Assembly (NCBI GenBank): GCA_029582265.1
Contig: CM055819.1
Span: 5,993,855 to 6,057,854, forward strand
Source of the DNA: Zoroaster sp. YZ-2022
Taxonomy: Eukaryota; Echinodermata; Asteroidea; Forcipulatida; Zoroasteridae
Direction: 5' to 3'
Length of the DNA stretch: 64,000 nt
Position numbers and translations under genes: made by a program. Shown here piece by piece: positions 43,446-54,782 of this stretch. The notes below the pieces were generated by a model, which was not told where the DNA came from, did no database searches, and saw nothing but the letters and a program-made list of their open reading frames with translations. The first letter of the stretch is position 1; each line of letters opens with the position of its first letter.

Positions 43446-45889
43446 TTCACACGTCGGTGACCCATGTAAGAATGTTCATAGTGTTGGATCCATGCGCCGG
43501 TGACCCATGTAAGAATGGGTGTACCAAACCTTGATGTGTAACATATATGATAGGGTTTGTTTGTTCATAGTGTTGGATCCATGCACTGGTGACCCATGTA
43601 AGAATGGGCGTTCTCAAGAACCTTGATGTGTAACATATATGATAGGGTTTGTTTGTTCATAGTGTTGAGATCCATGCGCTGAAATTGACCCATGTAAGAA
43701 CAGAATTTGTTCAAACCTTGATGTGTAACATATATGATAGGGTTTCTTTGTTCATAGTGTTGGATCCATGCGCCGGTGACCCATGTAAGAATTTGGGCGT
43801 ACTCAAACCTTGACTTTAACCATATATGATTGGGTTTGTTTGTTCATAGTGTTGGATCCATGCGCCGTGACCCATGTAAGAATGGGCTTGAATAAAACCT
43901 TGATGTGTAACAAATTATATGATTGGGTTTGTTTGTTCATAGTGTTGGATCCATGCGCCGACCCATGTAAGAATGGGCAAATATCTAAACCTTGATGTGT
44001 AACATATATGATTGGGTTTGTTTGTTCATAGTGTTGATCCATCACGCCAATCTTGGTGACCCATGTAAGAATGGGCGTTTTAAACCTTGATGTGTAACAT
44101 ATATGATTGGGTTTGTTTGTTCATATTAAAGTTGGATCCATGCGGTGACCCATGTAAGAATGTCACCAAGGAACCTTGATGTGTAACATATATGATTGGG
44201 TTTGTTTGTTCATAGTGTTGGATCCATGCTCTGGTGACTCTGTAAGAATGGGCGTATCTTCAAACCTTGATGTGTAACTCATATATGATTGGGTTTGTTT
44301 GTTCATAGTGTTGGATCCATCGTGACCCATGTAAACTCATCTTATGTCACCAAACTCTTGATGTGTAACATATATGATTGGGTTTGTTTGTTCATATTGT
44401 TGGATCCATGCGCCGGTGACCCATGTAAGAATGGGCATACCAAACCTTGATGTGTAACATATATGATTGGGTTTGTTTTTTCCTAGTGTTGGATCAATTC
44501 GCTGGTGTCCCATGTGAGAATTGGTGTACCAAACCTTGATGTGTAACATATGATTGGGTTTATTTGTTCATATTGTTGGATCCAGTGCTCTCGGTGACCC
44601 ATGTAAGAATGGGCATACCAAACCTTGATCTGTGTAACATATATGCTATCCGTTTGTTTGTTCATAGTGTTGGATCCATGCGCTGGTAAACCCTTGTCTG
44701 AATGGTGGAACATGCCAAACCTTGATGTAATGCTTATTTATGTGGATGTCCTGGCTAAACATGTGAGTAACTGTCCAAAGTATATGATTCCCAAAAAGTC
44801 TCTGGTTTTTGTTTGTTCATAGTGTTGGATCCATGCGCCGGTGACCCATGTAAGAATGGGCGTACCAAACCTTGATGTGTAACATATATGATTGGGTTTG
44901 TTTGTTCATAGTGTTGGATCCATGCGCTGGTGACCCATGTAAGAATGGGCGTACCAAACCTTGATGTGTAACATATATGATTGGGTTTGTTTGTTCATAG
45001 TGTTGGATCCATGCACCGGTGACCCATGTTAGAATGGGCATACCAAACCTAGATGTGTAACATATATGATTGGGTTTGTTTGTTAGTGTTGGATATCCAT
45101 ACGCCGGTGACCCATGTTAGAATGGGCGTACCAAACCTTGATGTGTAACATATATGATTGGGTTTGTTTGTTCATAGTGTTGGATCCATGCGCTGGTGAC
45201 CCATGTAAGAATGGGCGTACCAAACCTTGATGTGTAACATATATGATAGGGTTTGTTTGTTCATAGTGTTGGATCCATGCGCCGGTGACCCATGTAAGAA
45301 TGGGCGTACCAAACCTTGATGTGTAACATATATGATTGGGTTTGTTTGTTCATAGTGTTGGATCCATGCACCGGTGACCCATGTAAGAATTGGCATACCA
45401 AACCTAGATGTGTAACGTATATGATTGGGTTTGTTTGTTCATAGTGTTGGATCCATGCACTGGTGACCCATGTTAGAATGGGCGTACCAAACCTTGATGT
45501 GTAACATATATGATTGGGTTTGTTTGTTCATAGTGTTGGATCCATGCGCCGGTGACCCATGTAAGAATGGGCGTACCAAACCTTGATGTGTAACATATAT
45601 GATTGGGTTTGTTTGTTCATAGTGTTGGATCCATGCGCCGGTGACCCATGTAAGAATGGGCGTACCAAACCTTGATGTGTAACATATATGATTGGGTTTG
45701 TTTGTTCATAGTGTTGGATCCATGCGCTGGTGACCCATGTAAGAATTGGTGTACCAAACCTTGATGTGTAACATATATGATTGGGTTTGTTTGTTCATAG
45801 TGTTGGATCCATGCGCCGGTGACCCATGTAAGAATGGGCATACCAAACCTTGATGTGTAACATATATGATTGGGTTTGTTTGTTCATAG
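43446..45889 (+). repeat. 89-bp satellite made from the 5' half of exon M31 and its splice acceptor
   Basis: About 27 units. Each unit has intron sequence (tgtgtaacatatatgattgg, gtttgtttgttcatag), then exon sequence identical or nearly so to M31 (tgttggatccatgcgccggt, gacccatgtaagaatggg), then gcgtaccaaacctt. Read in the M31 frame, each unit codes for L-D-P-C-A-G-D-P-C-K-N-G and then meets TGA in accttga. Units 44820-45889 are almost uniform; units 43446-44820 are irregular. Confidence 0.9.
44692..44812 (+). pseudogene. Scrambled mixture of exon M30 and the satellite unit
   Basis: Fragments of M30 and its downstream intron (taaacccttgtctgaatggt, atgcttatttatgtggatgt, ccaaaaagtctctggttt) alternate with satellite words (ccaaaccttgatg) in the right order but with gaps. 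It may be a consensus error in assembly or a gene-conversion track. Confidence 0.65.
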
Positions 45890-46006
45890 TGTTGGATCCT
45901 TGCGCCGGTGACCCATGTAAGAATGGGGCTGACTGTACCGCCACATCTTGCTCTGAATTCACGTGTTTCTGCAATGGCTGCTGGAGTGGACAGTTCTGTA
46001 CTCAGT
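45890..46006 (+). CDS. EGF exon M31
   Basis: Acceptor ttcatag, donor gtaagt, 39 codons. It is the last, complete version of the satellite's exon half: C-A-G-D-P-C-K-N-G-A-D-C. Its first half resembles M22 (C-A-S-D-P-C-K-N-G-A) and its loop T-A-T-S resembles M23. About 27 identical acceptors precede it. Confidence 0.9.
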
Positions 46007-46200
46007 GTAAGTCTTCATCATAAAAAAAAATACAGATTTATTTCATTTAAAAAATCAATTTTGGTTTTCAATCATTTTTGTCATTTTTAATTTTTTTTAA
46101 TTTTTTTTTTTTTTTAAATTACAATGCACTAAAACATTTTTTATTAACAAGTTGAAAGAGTTTTGAATTGACGTAATGTTGTTGCTGTATTTTTCCACAG

Positions 46201-46323
46201 TGGTGAATCCATGCGCATTTAATCCTTGTTATAATGGAGGCCTATGCCAGCCTGTCACTGGTACATGTGACAGCTTCATGTGTGAATGCACTGGCTGTTG
46301 GACGGGAAGTGTTTGTCTTGCAC
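46201..46323 (+). CDS. EGF exon M32
   Basis: Acceptor cacag, donor gtgagt, 41 codons. Opens V-N-P-C-A-F-N-P-C, with Q-P after C3 and G-C-W as in M22. The intron before it is short (194 bases) and AT-rich. Confidence 0.92.
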
Positions 46324-46676
46324 GTGAGTTATTACTTTCTGCCTAATTCCCTCCGTAATTCCCTTCCATCATAGTAAAACCAATGCTGGTGTATAAATTC
46401 ATCCTTTATGTTCATCTTTGATCAGATATTTGAAAGAGAAACGCGTTCTTGAAATTTGTTTGAAATTTGAAGGGTAGATTCATTAATGATTTGTACATGA
46501 TAACATTCGGTCAGTGATGGTTGCCTATATTAACATGAATAATAAATGATATAGAAAATGTGCACAAAGGTTACAACGTAAAATGCCATGTTATTCTCCC
46601 TTGCGATAAACAACCAGAATGCATTATGGCTAATCATGACAGATCCGAAGCTCATCTTGTAACTTGTTATATATGG

Positions 46677-47025
46677 GGTGTCGTGGCCGAGCGGTCTAGC
46701 TTACCGGATTCAAGTTCTGGTGTTAGCAACATAATGTGGGTTCGAATCACGGCCGTGACACTTGTGTCCTTGAGCAAGACACTTAATCATAATTGCTTCT
46801 CTCCACCCAGGGGTTAAATGGGTACCTGTGAAGGCAGAGTTGGTTTGCTCTATATGCGCTAGAAATGGCAGCAATTGAGCTGTATACTCCCCAGGGAGCT
46901 GAGATGGTTTCAGGAATGATTTATGAGCCTTATGAGCAGGGATAATAATATAATGCGCCTTGAGCACCACTTAGTTGGTGGATACGTGCGCTATATAAAT
47001 CCACACATTATTATTATTATTATTA
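46677..47025 (+). mobile_element. tRNA-derived SINE, sense
   Basis: A full-length copy from gtcgtggccgagcggtctag to tataaatccacac and (ATT)n. Confidence 0.85.
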
Positions 47026-47529
47026 TATTCATTACGTTATTCAGTAGCACTCGGAATTTATAGCCACATGTACTGCTGTATTGAAATTATCCAGATTTTT
47101 CAATGAAAATTTACCAGCAAGTGTGAAAAAAAATAAGTGGCTGTTTATTTATTATTATCACTGAATTGTTCTTTATTGGTTACTCAAAAGGGTTTCTGAA
47201 AATAGTTCAGCAAAAACGAAGTAAACTCCTTCATAAAAACAGGCCTGGAATGTCACAGAGGCTACTGCTGCTATTGTCCTGGTCTTGGCTTTGGTGCCCC
47301 TTAAAATTGCTCCCATAGACATTCTGATATTCTAATGGAAGTGCCCTTTACTCAGGACAAGTGGCCTTGCCCTATGAAATTCCCGGCCTGTAAAAATCCA
47401 TCCTTCCTCTATGTACAGTAGATTTAGTAGCCACTTCTCATCTCATTTGGGGGTTATTGTAAACTGTTTACTCTCAACTGTTTCATTATCTCATTTTATT
47501 TTGTGGACTTTTCCTATCCTTATGTATAG

Positions 47530-47658
47530 CTATTGATCCATGCCTATTCAACCCATGTAACAATGGTGGTTTGTGCCGTACCATACCCATACAAGGCCAA
47601 TGCTATACCTACATATGTGAATGTGATTCCTGCTTCAGCGGTTCCGACTGTAATCAAA
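47530..47658 (+). CDS. EGF exon M33
   Basis: Acceptor tatag, donor gtaagt, 43 codons. The C3-C4 loop has eight residues (R-T-I-P-I-Q-G-Q). First of three long-loop modules in a row. Confidence 0.92.
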
Positions 47659-48818
47659 GTAAGTGTTGCTTAATATCCGCTCTGTTCACATCGTATCCCT
47701 CTAGTGGTGAAATTGCATCCAGTGTCTTGATGATGGCGTTGTGTGTACACTTTGTGCACATATGTTATATGGTACTAAATGCGTGTGTACTTCTGCCAGC
47801 CAAATTCCAAAAATTCAAGCTTAAATTTGAACATCACGGCAGAGAGGTTAGCTATCTGAGACCCTTTACTTCTGAATAGATCTCAAATAGCTCTTATTGT
47901 TGACCCTTTCCTTACCATAGGCGACTTTAGTCGACTGCACTCATACCCCCTCTTCCTTACCATAGGCGACTTTAGTCGACCAAGCTTTCACACAAAAAAG
48001 CACTCTAGCCTGAGCATAAAGGCCATCTGTTATAAAGCTGTAGTTTTGTCCATGTTCACCCTCCATACCCAAGCTTACAATGGTTGGAAAGAGCAAGATC
48101 GGATCTTTCCATTGATGGTGAAATAAAATAAGGTTGCTATTATGCGATCCCTTCAAACTGGAGTGGCAAGATCCGAAATGCCAAACACCTACGGAGCGCC
48201 ATGTGTTTATGTACAAAAAAGTGTCTGAGTTTACAGATCACACTGAGGAAACAAAGACCGAGAACTTGGACATTTATTGACCGATCTTAATGTTTTTTGG
48301 ATTTTATGAAAGGGAATTCAATAAGTAAGATATTTTTTATTATTTATTTTGCTGTAAAACGATATCTCCAAGGTGATAATAGAGTTTGTAAAATTGGCCT
48401 TTGAACACAAGCTTTCTGTTGTGTAAGAATGTGTGCTTCACGCTTGAGTGGTCAAACAATGCGGTCACCAGCGGTTGTTTATGTCAAAACAATTCGGTAC
48501 TGAGAGGGTTAACATTGTTAACATAAACTTGACTGGCGCCTCGGCTGTCTTTTGTTCACAACTTTAGCCATTATAATGAGCTCTACATTGGCTGAGCTAG
48601 GCCCTCCAGAAGCCCAGGTTATGTTGATAAGTAGGTAACTGTATTGCTACAGGATTAGGACTCATAGACAGATTAGCAGGCCAGGTATCCTGGGCCTGGC
48701 TGGGCTTCTCAAAGGCTTGGCTGTACCATGGCTTTGGCCCTCCTCCCTAACATAAATTGTACACTGTGTGCCATGTAGCTGTTTAACTTTGTTTCATGTT
48801 GTTGTACCACACACACAG
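47659..48818 (+). other. Intron M33-M34
   Basis: 'ttgcatccagtgtcttgatg' and 'gtacacttt' (about 47713-47810) match sequence at 51228-51345 and, inverted, 12595-12705. 'ccttaccataggcgacttta' occurs twice (47910-47985). 'ggcttggctgtaccatggct' (48713-48750) is inverted at about 51530-52000. No exon seen. Confidence 0.6.
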
Positions 48819-48950
48819 TTGCTAATCCATGTTCCAGTAATCCATGTCAAAATGGAGGCTTTTGCGAAGCTGGTAATACGCTCGGTGACATCTGCCCGGT
48901 GTATTCATGCACATGTACGTCATGCTGGACAGGTGACGATTGCTCCCGAC
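48819..48950 (+). CDS. EGF exon M34
   Basis: Acceptor acacag, donor gtaagt, 44 codons. C1-S-S-N-P-C2 is an O-glucose motif; the C3-C4 loop has nine residues and contains L-G-D-I. Confidence 0.92.
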
Positions 48951-49097
48951 GTAAGTCAACTTTATATTAATCTCTCGGTGATTTAAATTAATTCCTACCT
49001 AGAAGGACAACAATATCAAGGGTCTCTTGTTTCGGTTTGCGGTAACACCGTGTGTTTATCTCAACTATCGCTGTAAGTGAGGTTACAGGGTTCTGAC

Positions 49098-49443
49098 ACT
49101 ATGAATAACTTTACCCTGAAAATGCCCTGAAAATCTGTTTTACCGTGAAATAAATAGTTCACTGCAATTTCATGACGACACAATACCGTGCAAACGCCAT
49201 GAAATACTCTTGGGATTCCTTCGCCATGAAAACACTGTGAAAACACCATGAACTTCTTGTGGCAGTTTTGGGGCAGCTCATTAATTCTCAAGAGCGCCGT
49301 GAATTTGCCCTGAAATCACAGTGAACATTATTGCCAATATCTGAGAGGAAAGAGACACTGTGAAATTGCAGTGAAATTACGGTGAACTGTTATTTCACGG
49401 CAAAACAGACTTTCAGGGCATTTTCAGGGTGAAGTTATTCATA
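49098..49443. mobile_element. tatgaataac-family MITE
   Basis: An intact copy with both arms and the empty gaaataaatag site that is filled at 14384. It sits inside the 'gtgtttatctcaactatcgc' repeat. Confidence 0.75.
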
Positions 49444-49835
49444 CTGTGAAAAGAACCTTTTTGGGCAACTCGTATTTCAACTGACGCTAAATGAGAATAT
49501 GGTTCAGGGGAGAACCAATATCGGACAACTCGTTTCTCATCTATTGTTGTAAGTGAGTAGGTACAGGGTTCTGAAAAGATCCTCTTCGGGCAACTCGTAT
49601 CTCAACTGTGAGATTATGGTTCAGGGAGAACCGTAATTTCCAATGATTAGTTCTGTAAAGAACTGTGGTTACAGCTCTTGTGAGTAGAACTAATTACTAC
49701 TCAATTGAGAATTTTACAAAAGTTGTAACATCCAGTTCTTTTCAGAAGTAATTACTACTTATTTGAGAATTTCACATGGTGTCACCGCAAACAGTCTTGA
49801 CTTAATATCTGTATTTCGTTTTTAATGACCGGCAG

Positions 49836-49970
49836 CCATCAATCCATGTACCAGTAGTCCTTGCAGTAATGGAGGTAGATGTACAGAGATCATTAGTACA
49901 ATACCTGGACAGTGTAATACATACAGCTGTGAGTGTACGACGTGCTTCACTGGAGCTAACTGCCTGGAAT
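49836..49970 (+). CDS. EGF exon M35
   Basis: Acceptor ggcag, donor gtaagt, 45 codons, one of the two longest. C1-T-S-S-P-C2 is an O-glucose motif. The ten-residue C3-C4 loop includes I-P-G-Q. Confidence 0.92.
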
Positions 49971-50019
49971 GTAAGTATACTGTAGGACAGTGAACGTTGG
50001 ACTAGCTGGATATTGCAGG

Positions 50020-50235
50020 CTTGTGATTTCATGATTTTTTTTTTTTTTTTACAAATCTCCCTTTGCCTCAAAATATTCTTGAAAGAACAGAACTAGCCAG
50101 GGAAAGAAGTAGCCTTTATTGTGTCCAAACCTCTAGTTTCTTGTTTGTGGAGAGTCTTGTAAATCCTCAAAAATTGAACATCCACGGGGTTCAGGGGGCT
50201 TTGTCCTCTAGATCAAAGGGAGACCCAGGCCATCT
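50020..50235 (+). mobile_element. Dispersed 'tgatttctcagg' element, shortened
   Basis: 'gcttgtgatttcatgatttt' to 'tctagatcaaagggagaccc'; the centre has small deletions. Confidence 0.55.
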
Positions 50236-50515
50236 CAAAAATCAGAATTCTCGTCCATTGGGAACTGTGAATGCTCCCATCAGGAGATCATGCTGTTCCC
50301 ACCGGGAATAGGTGGCGCTCCGTTTGGAAACACTTGGTGTATTCCAGAAAGGAGCGTTCCATTCCGCAAGGGAATACGCTCGCTGGGAATTTTCCATTCA
50401 TTGGGCAGTCCCAGTTGGAGCTCTGAACATTCCATTCGGGAACCTACCTGCCGTCTTCCCCCAAGAGGAAACTTTCCAAAATGGAACAGAAATTCCAAGT
50501 TTTGAGATGTTCCTT
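50235..50515. repeat. Single-copy relative of the 104-bp satellite
   Basis: 'attgggaactgtgaatgctc', 'cattccattcgggaac' and 'aactttccaaaatggaacag' have the same ggaac/gttcc vocabulary as the 15.4-18.1 kb array but are not tandem. Confidence 0.5.
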
Positions 50516-50559
50516 TTAATATCGGTATTGATTGTTGTATAATGTATCCTATATTTCAG

Positions 50560-50682
50560 ACGTGAATCCGTGCCGTGACAGCCCTTGTCTGAACGGCGGT
50601 ACTTGTGCCCAGGTGTCTGGTGACTGTACCCGCTATCTGTGTCTCTGTCCTACCTGTCTGGCTGGTTCTAGATGTGAAATGT
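50560..50682 (+). CDS. EGF exon M36
   Basis: Acceptor ttcag, donor gtaagt, 41 codons. L-N-G-G-T-C is an O-fucose motif. Leucine follows C7 (T-C-L-A-G), so the aromatic is missing. Confidence 0.92.
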
Positions 50683-50787
50683 GTAAGTCACATCCGAACA
50701 TTTAATCATCAGTGTTGACATATTACTCATGTCTTGAAATAAGATCGTGAACATCATGCATCTATGGATACCTATTAAGATCTTGGC

Positions 50788-51069
50788 CTAATTTCACAGA
50801 GCCGCTTAGCAGCCGATTTTTTGCTTACTGTAATTTTTTCATTTCATAGCGCTGCTAACCGTTAAGCATAGAGAAAGGCACCCTAACTTGCCGGCCGTTA
50901 TTGCTAGCAAATGCGTGACGCAACAATACAAATCCATGGTGAACGCGCATGCGCCGCTCTGAATTTTCTTGCCAACCCGTGAAATACGCTTACGCTTAAG
51001 CAATTTTTTTTTCTGCTATAGTTAACACGAAAATTTGCTTACCGGTAAGCAGTGCTGTGAAATTGGACC
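50788..51069 (+). mobile_element. 'caatttcacagagccgc' MITE
   Basis: 'cctaatttcacagagccgct' to 'gcagtgctgtgaaattggac'; closest to the copy at 41922. Confidence 0.75.
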
Positions 51070-52191
51070 CTTGTCTTCAGTGTTATGATTTGTTGAATGT
51101 CATAAGCAGTTGCAGCAAATAAAGGAGTGTATATTATGATTGGTGTGTATCAATAATGACCCTTGGCTCCCATTTTTTTTGCATTAATATTGTAGCCATG
51201 ATTCACTATTCGCTCTGTGGACGTGGTAGCCCTCTAGCGGTAATATTGCATCGAGTGTCTTGATGATAGCCACTTTGGCGTTGTGCGTACACTTTATGCG
51301 CGTATGTTATGGTACTACTTCCGCGCGTACTTCTGCCAGCCTATCAGACTTTCCCCGAACTGGAGGTTACGATGCGAAAGCTCGGCCAACATCACGTGAT
51401 ACAGCAACAGTGTAGTCTGGGAGATTCAAATTTAAATATGCACTTGCCACTGACTTGAGGGAGGAGGGCAGAGACTTCTTTCCAATGGGGGTTATATCCA
51501 AAGACTGATTTCCAATGAGATCTGAGGGAGGATGGCATGGTACAGCCAAGCCTTTGAGAAGCCCAGCCAGGCCCGGGTTACCTGGCCTCCCAATCTGTCT
51601 TTTGTGAGTCATAATCCTGTAACAATACAGTACCTGCCAATCAACATACCCTGGGCTTCTGGATGGCCTAGCCCAGCCAATAATGGCTGAAGTTGTGAAC
51701 AAAAGACAGCTGAGGTGTCAGTCATGTCTGCGTTAACAATAAGAGCTATTTGAGATCTATTCATTAGTAAAGGGTCTTTTTGTGCTCAGATAGGTGATTT
51801 ATATAGGCCCATGGGCCTGGGCAAAGCCAAGGCCTGGCTGAGCTTCTCACAGTCTTGGTTGTACTATGACTTTGGCCCTCTTCCCTAAGTCTGTTACTCA
51901 CGTTACATTTTTGAGGTGCACCAGAATTAGGGAGGAGGGCCAAAGTCATGGTACAGCCAAGCCTTTGAGAAGCCTGGTCAGGCCCAGGCAAGGTTTATTC
52001 TCCTGAATTTTTTTTACTACAGTACTTAAATCTGTCAGATTTGTTCAGATAATATGAAATATTGAAATATGAAATATTGGATAGTATTTCCTACAAAATC
52101 TATTGTCATTTTGATATTCTGAATTACCAAAAATGTTGACGTAAATACCAGATGCAGTAATTTCTGGCTTGATTGATTGATTGTATTACAG
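51070..52191 (+). other. Intron M36-M37
   Basis: 'ttgcatcgagtgtcttgatg' repeats the 47.7 kb sequence. 'agggaggagggcaaagtcat'-like words occur at about 51520-51560 and 51930-51990, with an inverted version between (51830-51880), forming a nested inverted repeat around 'aagcctttgagaagcc'. No exon seen. Confidence 0.55.
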
Positions 52192-52314
52192 CCATTGATC
52201 CATGTACAACACAGCCGTGCTATAATGGAGGTACCTGCTACATCAGCGGTAACTCATGTACGTCTCGAATATGCCAATGCACGGAGTGCTACACCGGTCC
52301 CGACTGTCTGCAGG
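52192..52314 (+). CDS. EGF exon M37
   Basis: Acceptor tacag, donor gtatgt, 41 codons. Y-N-G-G-T-C is an O-fucose motif. C-T-S-R-I-C lacks the aromatic before C5. E-C-Y-T-G-P-D-C resembles M38. Confidence 0.92.
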
Positions 52315-53166
52315 GTATGTATTTCAAGACATTGTAATCGCTGTTTCTTGCATTTGACAGCAGTTGACATCATCCTCTGATGATAATCAGCCTCGTCTTA
52401 AAATAACATCCCTCGTGACTGAAGAGGGCGTTATATAAATTGAACAATCAGTGAGTTGTGAGCAAAGCGTGTATAATCTGATATAAAATTATATCGTTGT
52501 GTACCCGGAAGAAGGCAGTAACGAAAGTGTGACCGGCAAAAGGTCGTGAGCAATTAATGTGCTAAATTGTGTTTCAAGAAAACAGAGTGTGAAAGTTGGG
52601 TCGTTTTTCTGCCATTTATAAGTCATTGTAGGAAAGTTAAATTCCGCATGGGAATGGAAAAAACATGTCTTGGGAGTAATTCTAGCAACAAATATATAAC
52701 AGTTACACCCTACTTGTTTTCAAAGGAACCATTTTATTGCTTACGACCTTCTGCTGGGACAAAAAATTGTACTTTGTGTGCCCGGAAGAAGATCGTATAG
52801 TCTTACGACCTTCTTCCAGGCACACGATGATATGACCTATGATGTCATCAGTCACTACTTAGTGCTTAGGAAACAAAACAACATACGTTTTATTATCCCA
52901 ACCCAAGGTAAAATAAGTCAGGTCCGAACCCATTTTGATTGATTCATTCATTCATTCATTCATTCATTATGGTTTATTGTCTTGGAATTCAGAAAAACCC
53001 TAACGGCCAATTGTTGGGAAACCGATGGCCACTCATTTTTTTTTTTTCGTTAGCTAGACCAACTTGCGTTACCCAAATCGGGTTGCGCATGTGGTATTTG
53101 TGAAGAGTTCTATGGTAAATGTCATTCAATATTGTAATTAACATTATGCTATGTGTTATTCTACAG
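52315..53166 (+). other. Intron M37-M38
   Basis: A hairpin near 52775-52832 pairs gtgtgcccggaagaagatcg with cgaccttcttccaggcacac. Similar sequence at about 52498-52545 and 26568-26650 suggests a dispersed repeat. A short (attc)n run lies at about 52940-52968. Confidence 0.6.
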
Positions 53167-53289
53167 CCGTTAATCCATGCAGCCCAAACCCATGCCAGAA
53201 TGGCGGGGTATGCTCAAGCCAAGGCGGTTCATGCTTGGATTATGTGTGTCAATGTCCGGAGTGCTACGAAGGACCTGATTGCTCTATAC
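53167..53289 (+). CDS. EGF exon M38
   Basis: Acceptor tacag, donor gtaagt, 41 codons. Opens V-N-P-C-S-P-N-P-C. E-C-Y-E-G-P-D-C is close to M37, pointing to a tandem duplication. Confidence 0.92.
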
Positions 53290-53490
53290 GTAAGTCAAAT
53301 ATTATTACGCTATGATCATTTCAAACCAATCCAGTCAAACAATAGAGATTAACTTAACTACAATTCCATGCTGTTGTTGAAGCATCAACTTAATCAGTAA
53401 AATATTTTTGTAGTTTCAATCAATTTGTTTCTCTGGGATAGATTATTAGTATTATTTTTAAAAATCATTTACTGATTGTTCAATTAATAC

Positions 53491-53716
53491 TTAAAGGGAC
53501 AGTATTGTCACAATCAACAGGGCATGGAATCAGAGCGCCAGTTTTAGATTAACTCAGTGACTGAAAATAATACCCCACACGATAAGGTCATGTTACCGTT
53601 GCTGCTGCATAAATGAGCCAGTAATTTTCACTCACTGTGTTCATCTTAAACTAGGACATTGATTCAATGCCCTGTTGAAAGGCTGCACTGATCGTGATGA
53701 TTGTCCCTTTAAATTT
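53491..53716. mobile_element. Palindromic MITE (gggcatggaatcgg family)
   Basis: 'ttaaagggacagtattgtca' to 'gatgattgtccctttaa': one of the most complete copies, with TTAA at both ends. Confidence 0.8.
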
Positions 53717-53921
53717 TCATTATAAGGAAACAACTTATTAGGGTAAAGGAGAAGTCTTATACGGTTCTTATCAGAACCAATCTCACTTACTGTAGTGGAG
53801 ATTTAACCCACATGGTGTTACCCCAAACCCAACCGATACTCCACCGTGCCAAGCTTCCACTCTATTGACATAATATCGATTTCATGACTGACACATTGAC
53901 ATTTGTGGTTCTTCTTTACAG

Positions 53922-54056
53922 CCAAGAACCCCTGTGCTGGTAACCCGTGCCAGAATGGTGGCCAGTGCTCTCCAGCTCTCACCGGTTCCCAGCAAGATTG
54001 TACAGAGTTCACCTGTCGATGTAACGGATGTTGGATAGGGGCGACATGCACGGAAG
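53922..54056 (+). CDS. EGF exon M39
   Basis: Acceptor tacag, donor gtataa (poor at +5), 45 codons. Ten-residue C3-C4 loop. G-C-W-I-G-A-T-C-T is shared exactly with M40. Confidence 0.9.
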
Positions 54057-54782
54057 GTATAATTACAAATTCTATATCGTCATGATCAGGGCAGACATTC
54101 GACAGGGCATGAATTTGGCATTCTCGTTTTTAAGATGAATTCAGTGACTGAAAGTAATATTCCGCAAGCGCGAGACACCATCAGAAATTTATTTTGGCAT
54201 CAAAAATAGCTGAATAGACCTTTCACCCAGTTGGAGCAGCACGTATGTCTGTTGCACACCAGCTGTTGCCAGTGGGCAACGCAGATTTGAACCAATCAGA
54301 GGGACAAAGATTGTTTTGCGTTTTGTGTCATACTGAAAGTATTTTGTGTGTCCCCAAAACATGAATTTGCCCATTTCTATGTGGCTTTTTTTTTTTTCAA
54401 CAAATATTACTAAATTTATACATTTTGAAAACGAAATTGAATGAGAATTAAAGTTTGACGCTTGGTTTTTACTGCAGGATAATGACCGGTTTTGTGCATG
54501 GCCATGAGCAATAAAGGACCTTACTTTTATTCTCTTATTCATACTAGTGCCCGGAGTTTAACCAAAAATTTCATGGTTTGTTAACTGGCTAACCGAAAGT
54601 CATCACCCGACCGCCACACAAACTAGATATATGCCTAGTCGGCAAATGGCACAATGTGTACATTTTCAATCGATGATTGGTTAATAACACTGGTCAACAA
54701 TTTTTTTAAAGTTGTCTGCTTCGGAGATAAAATGTGCTATTTATTATGGATTTTGATGTGCTGAATTCAAATATGACAATTG

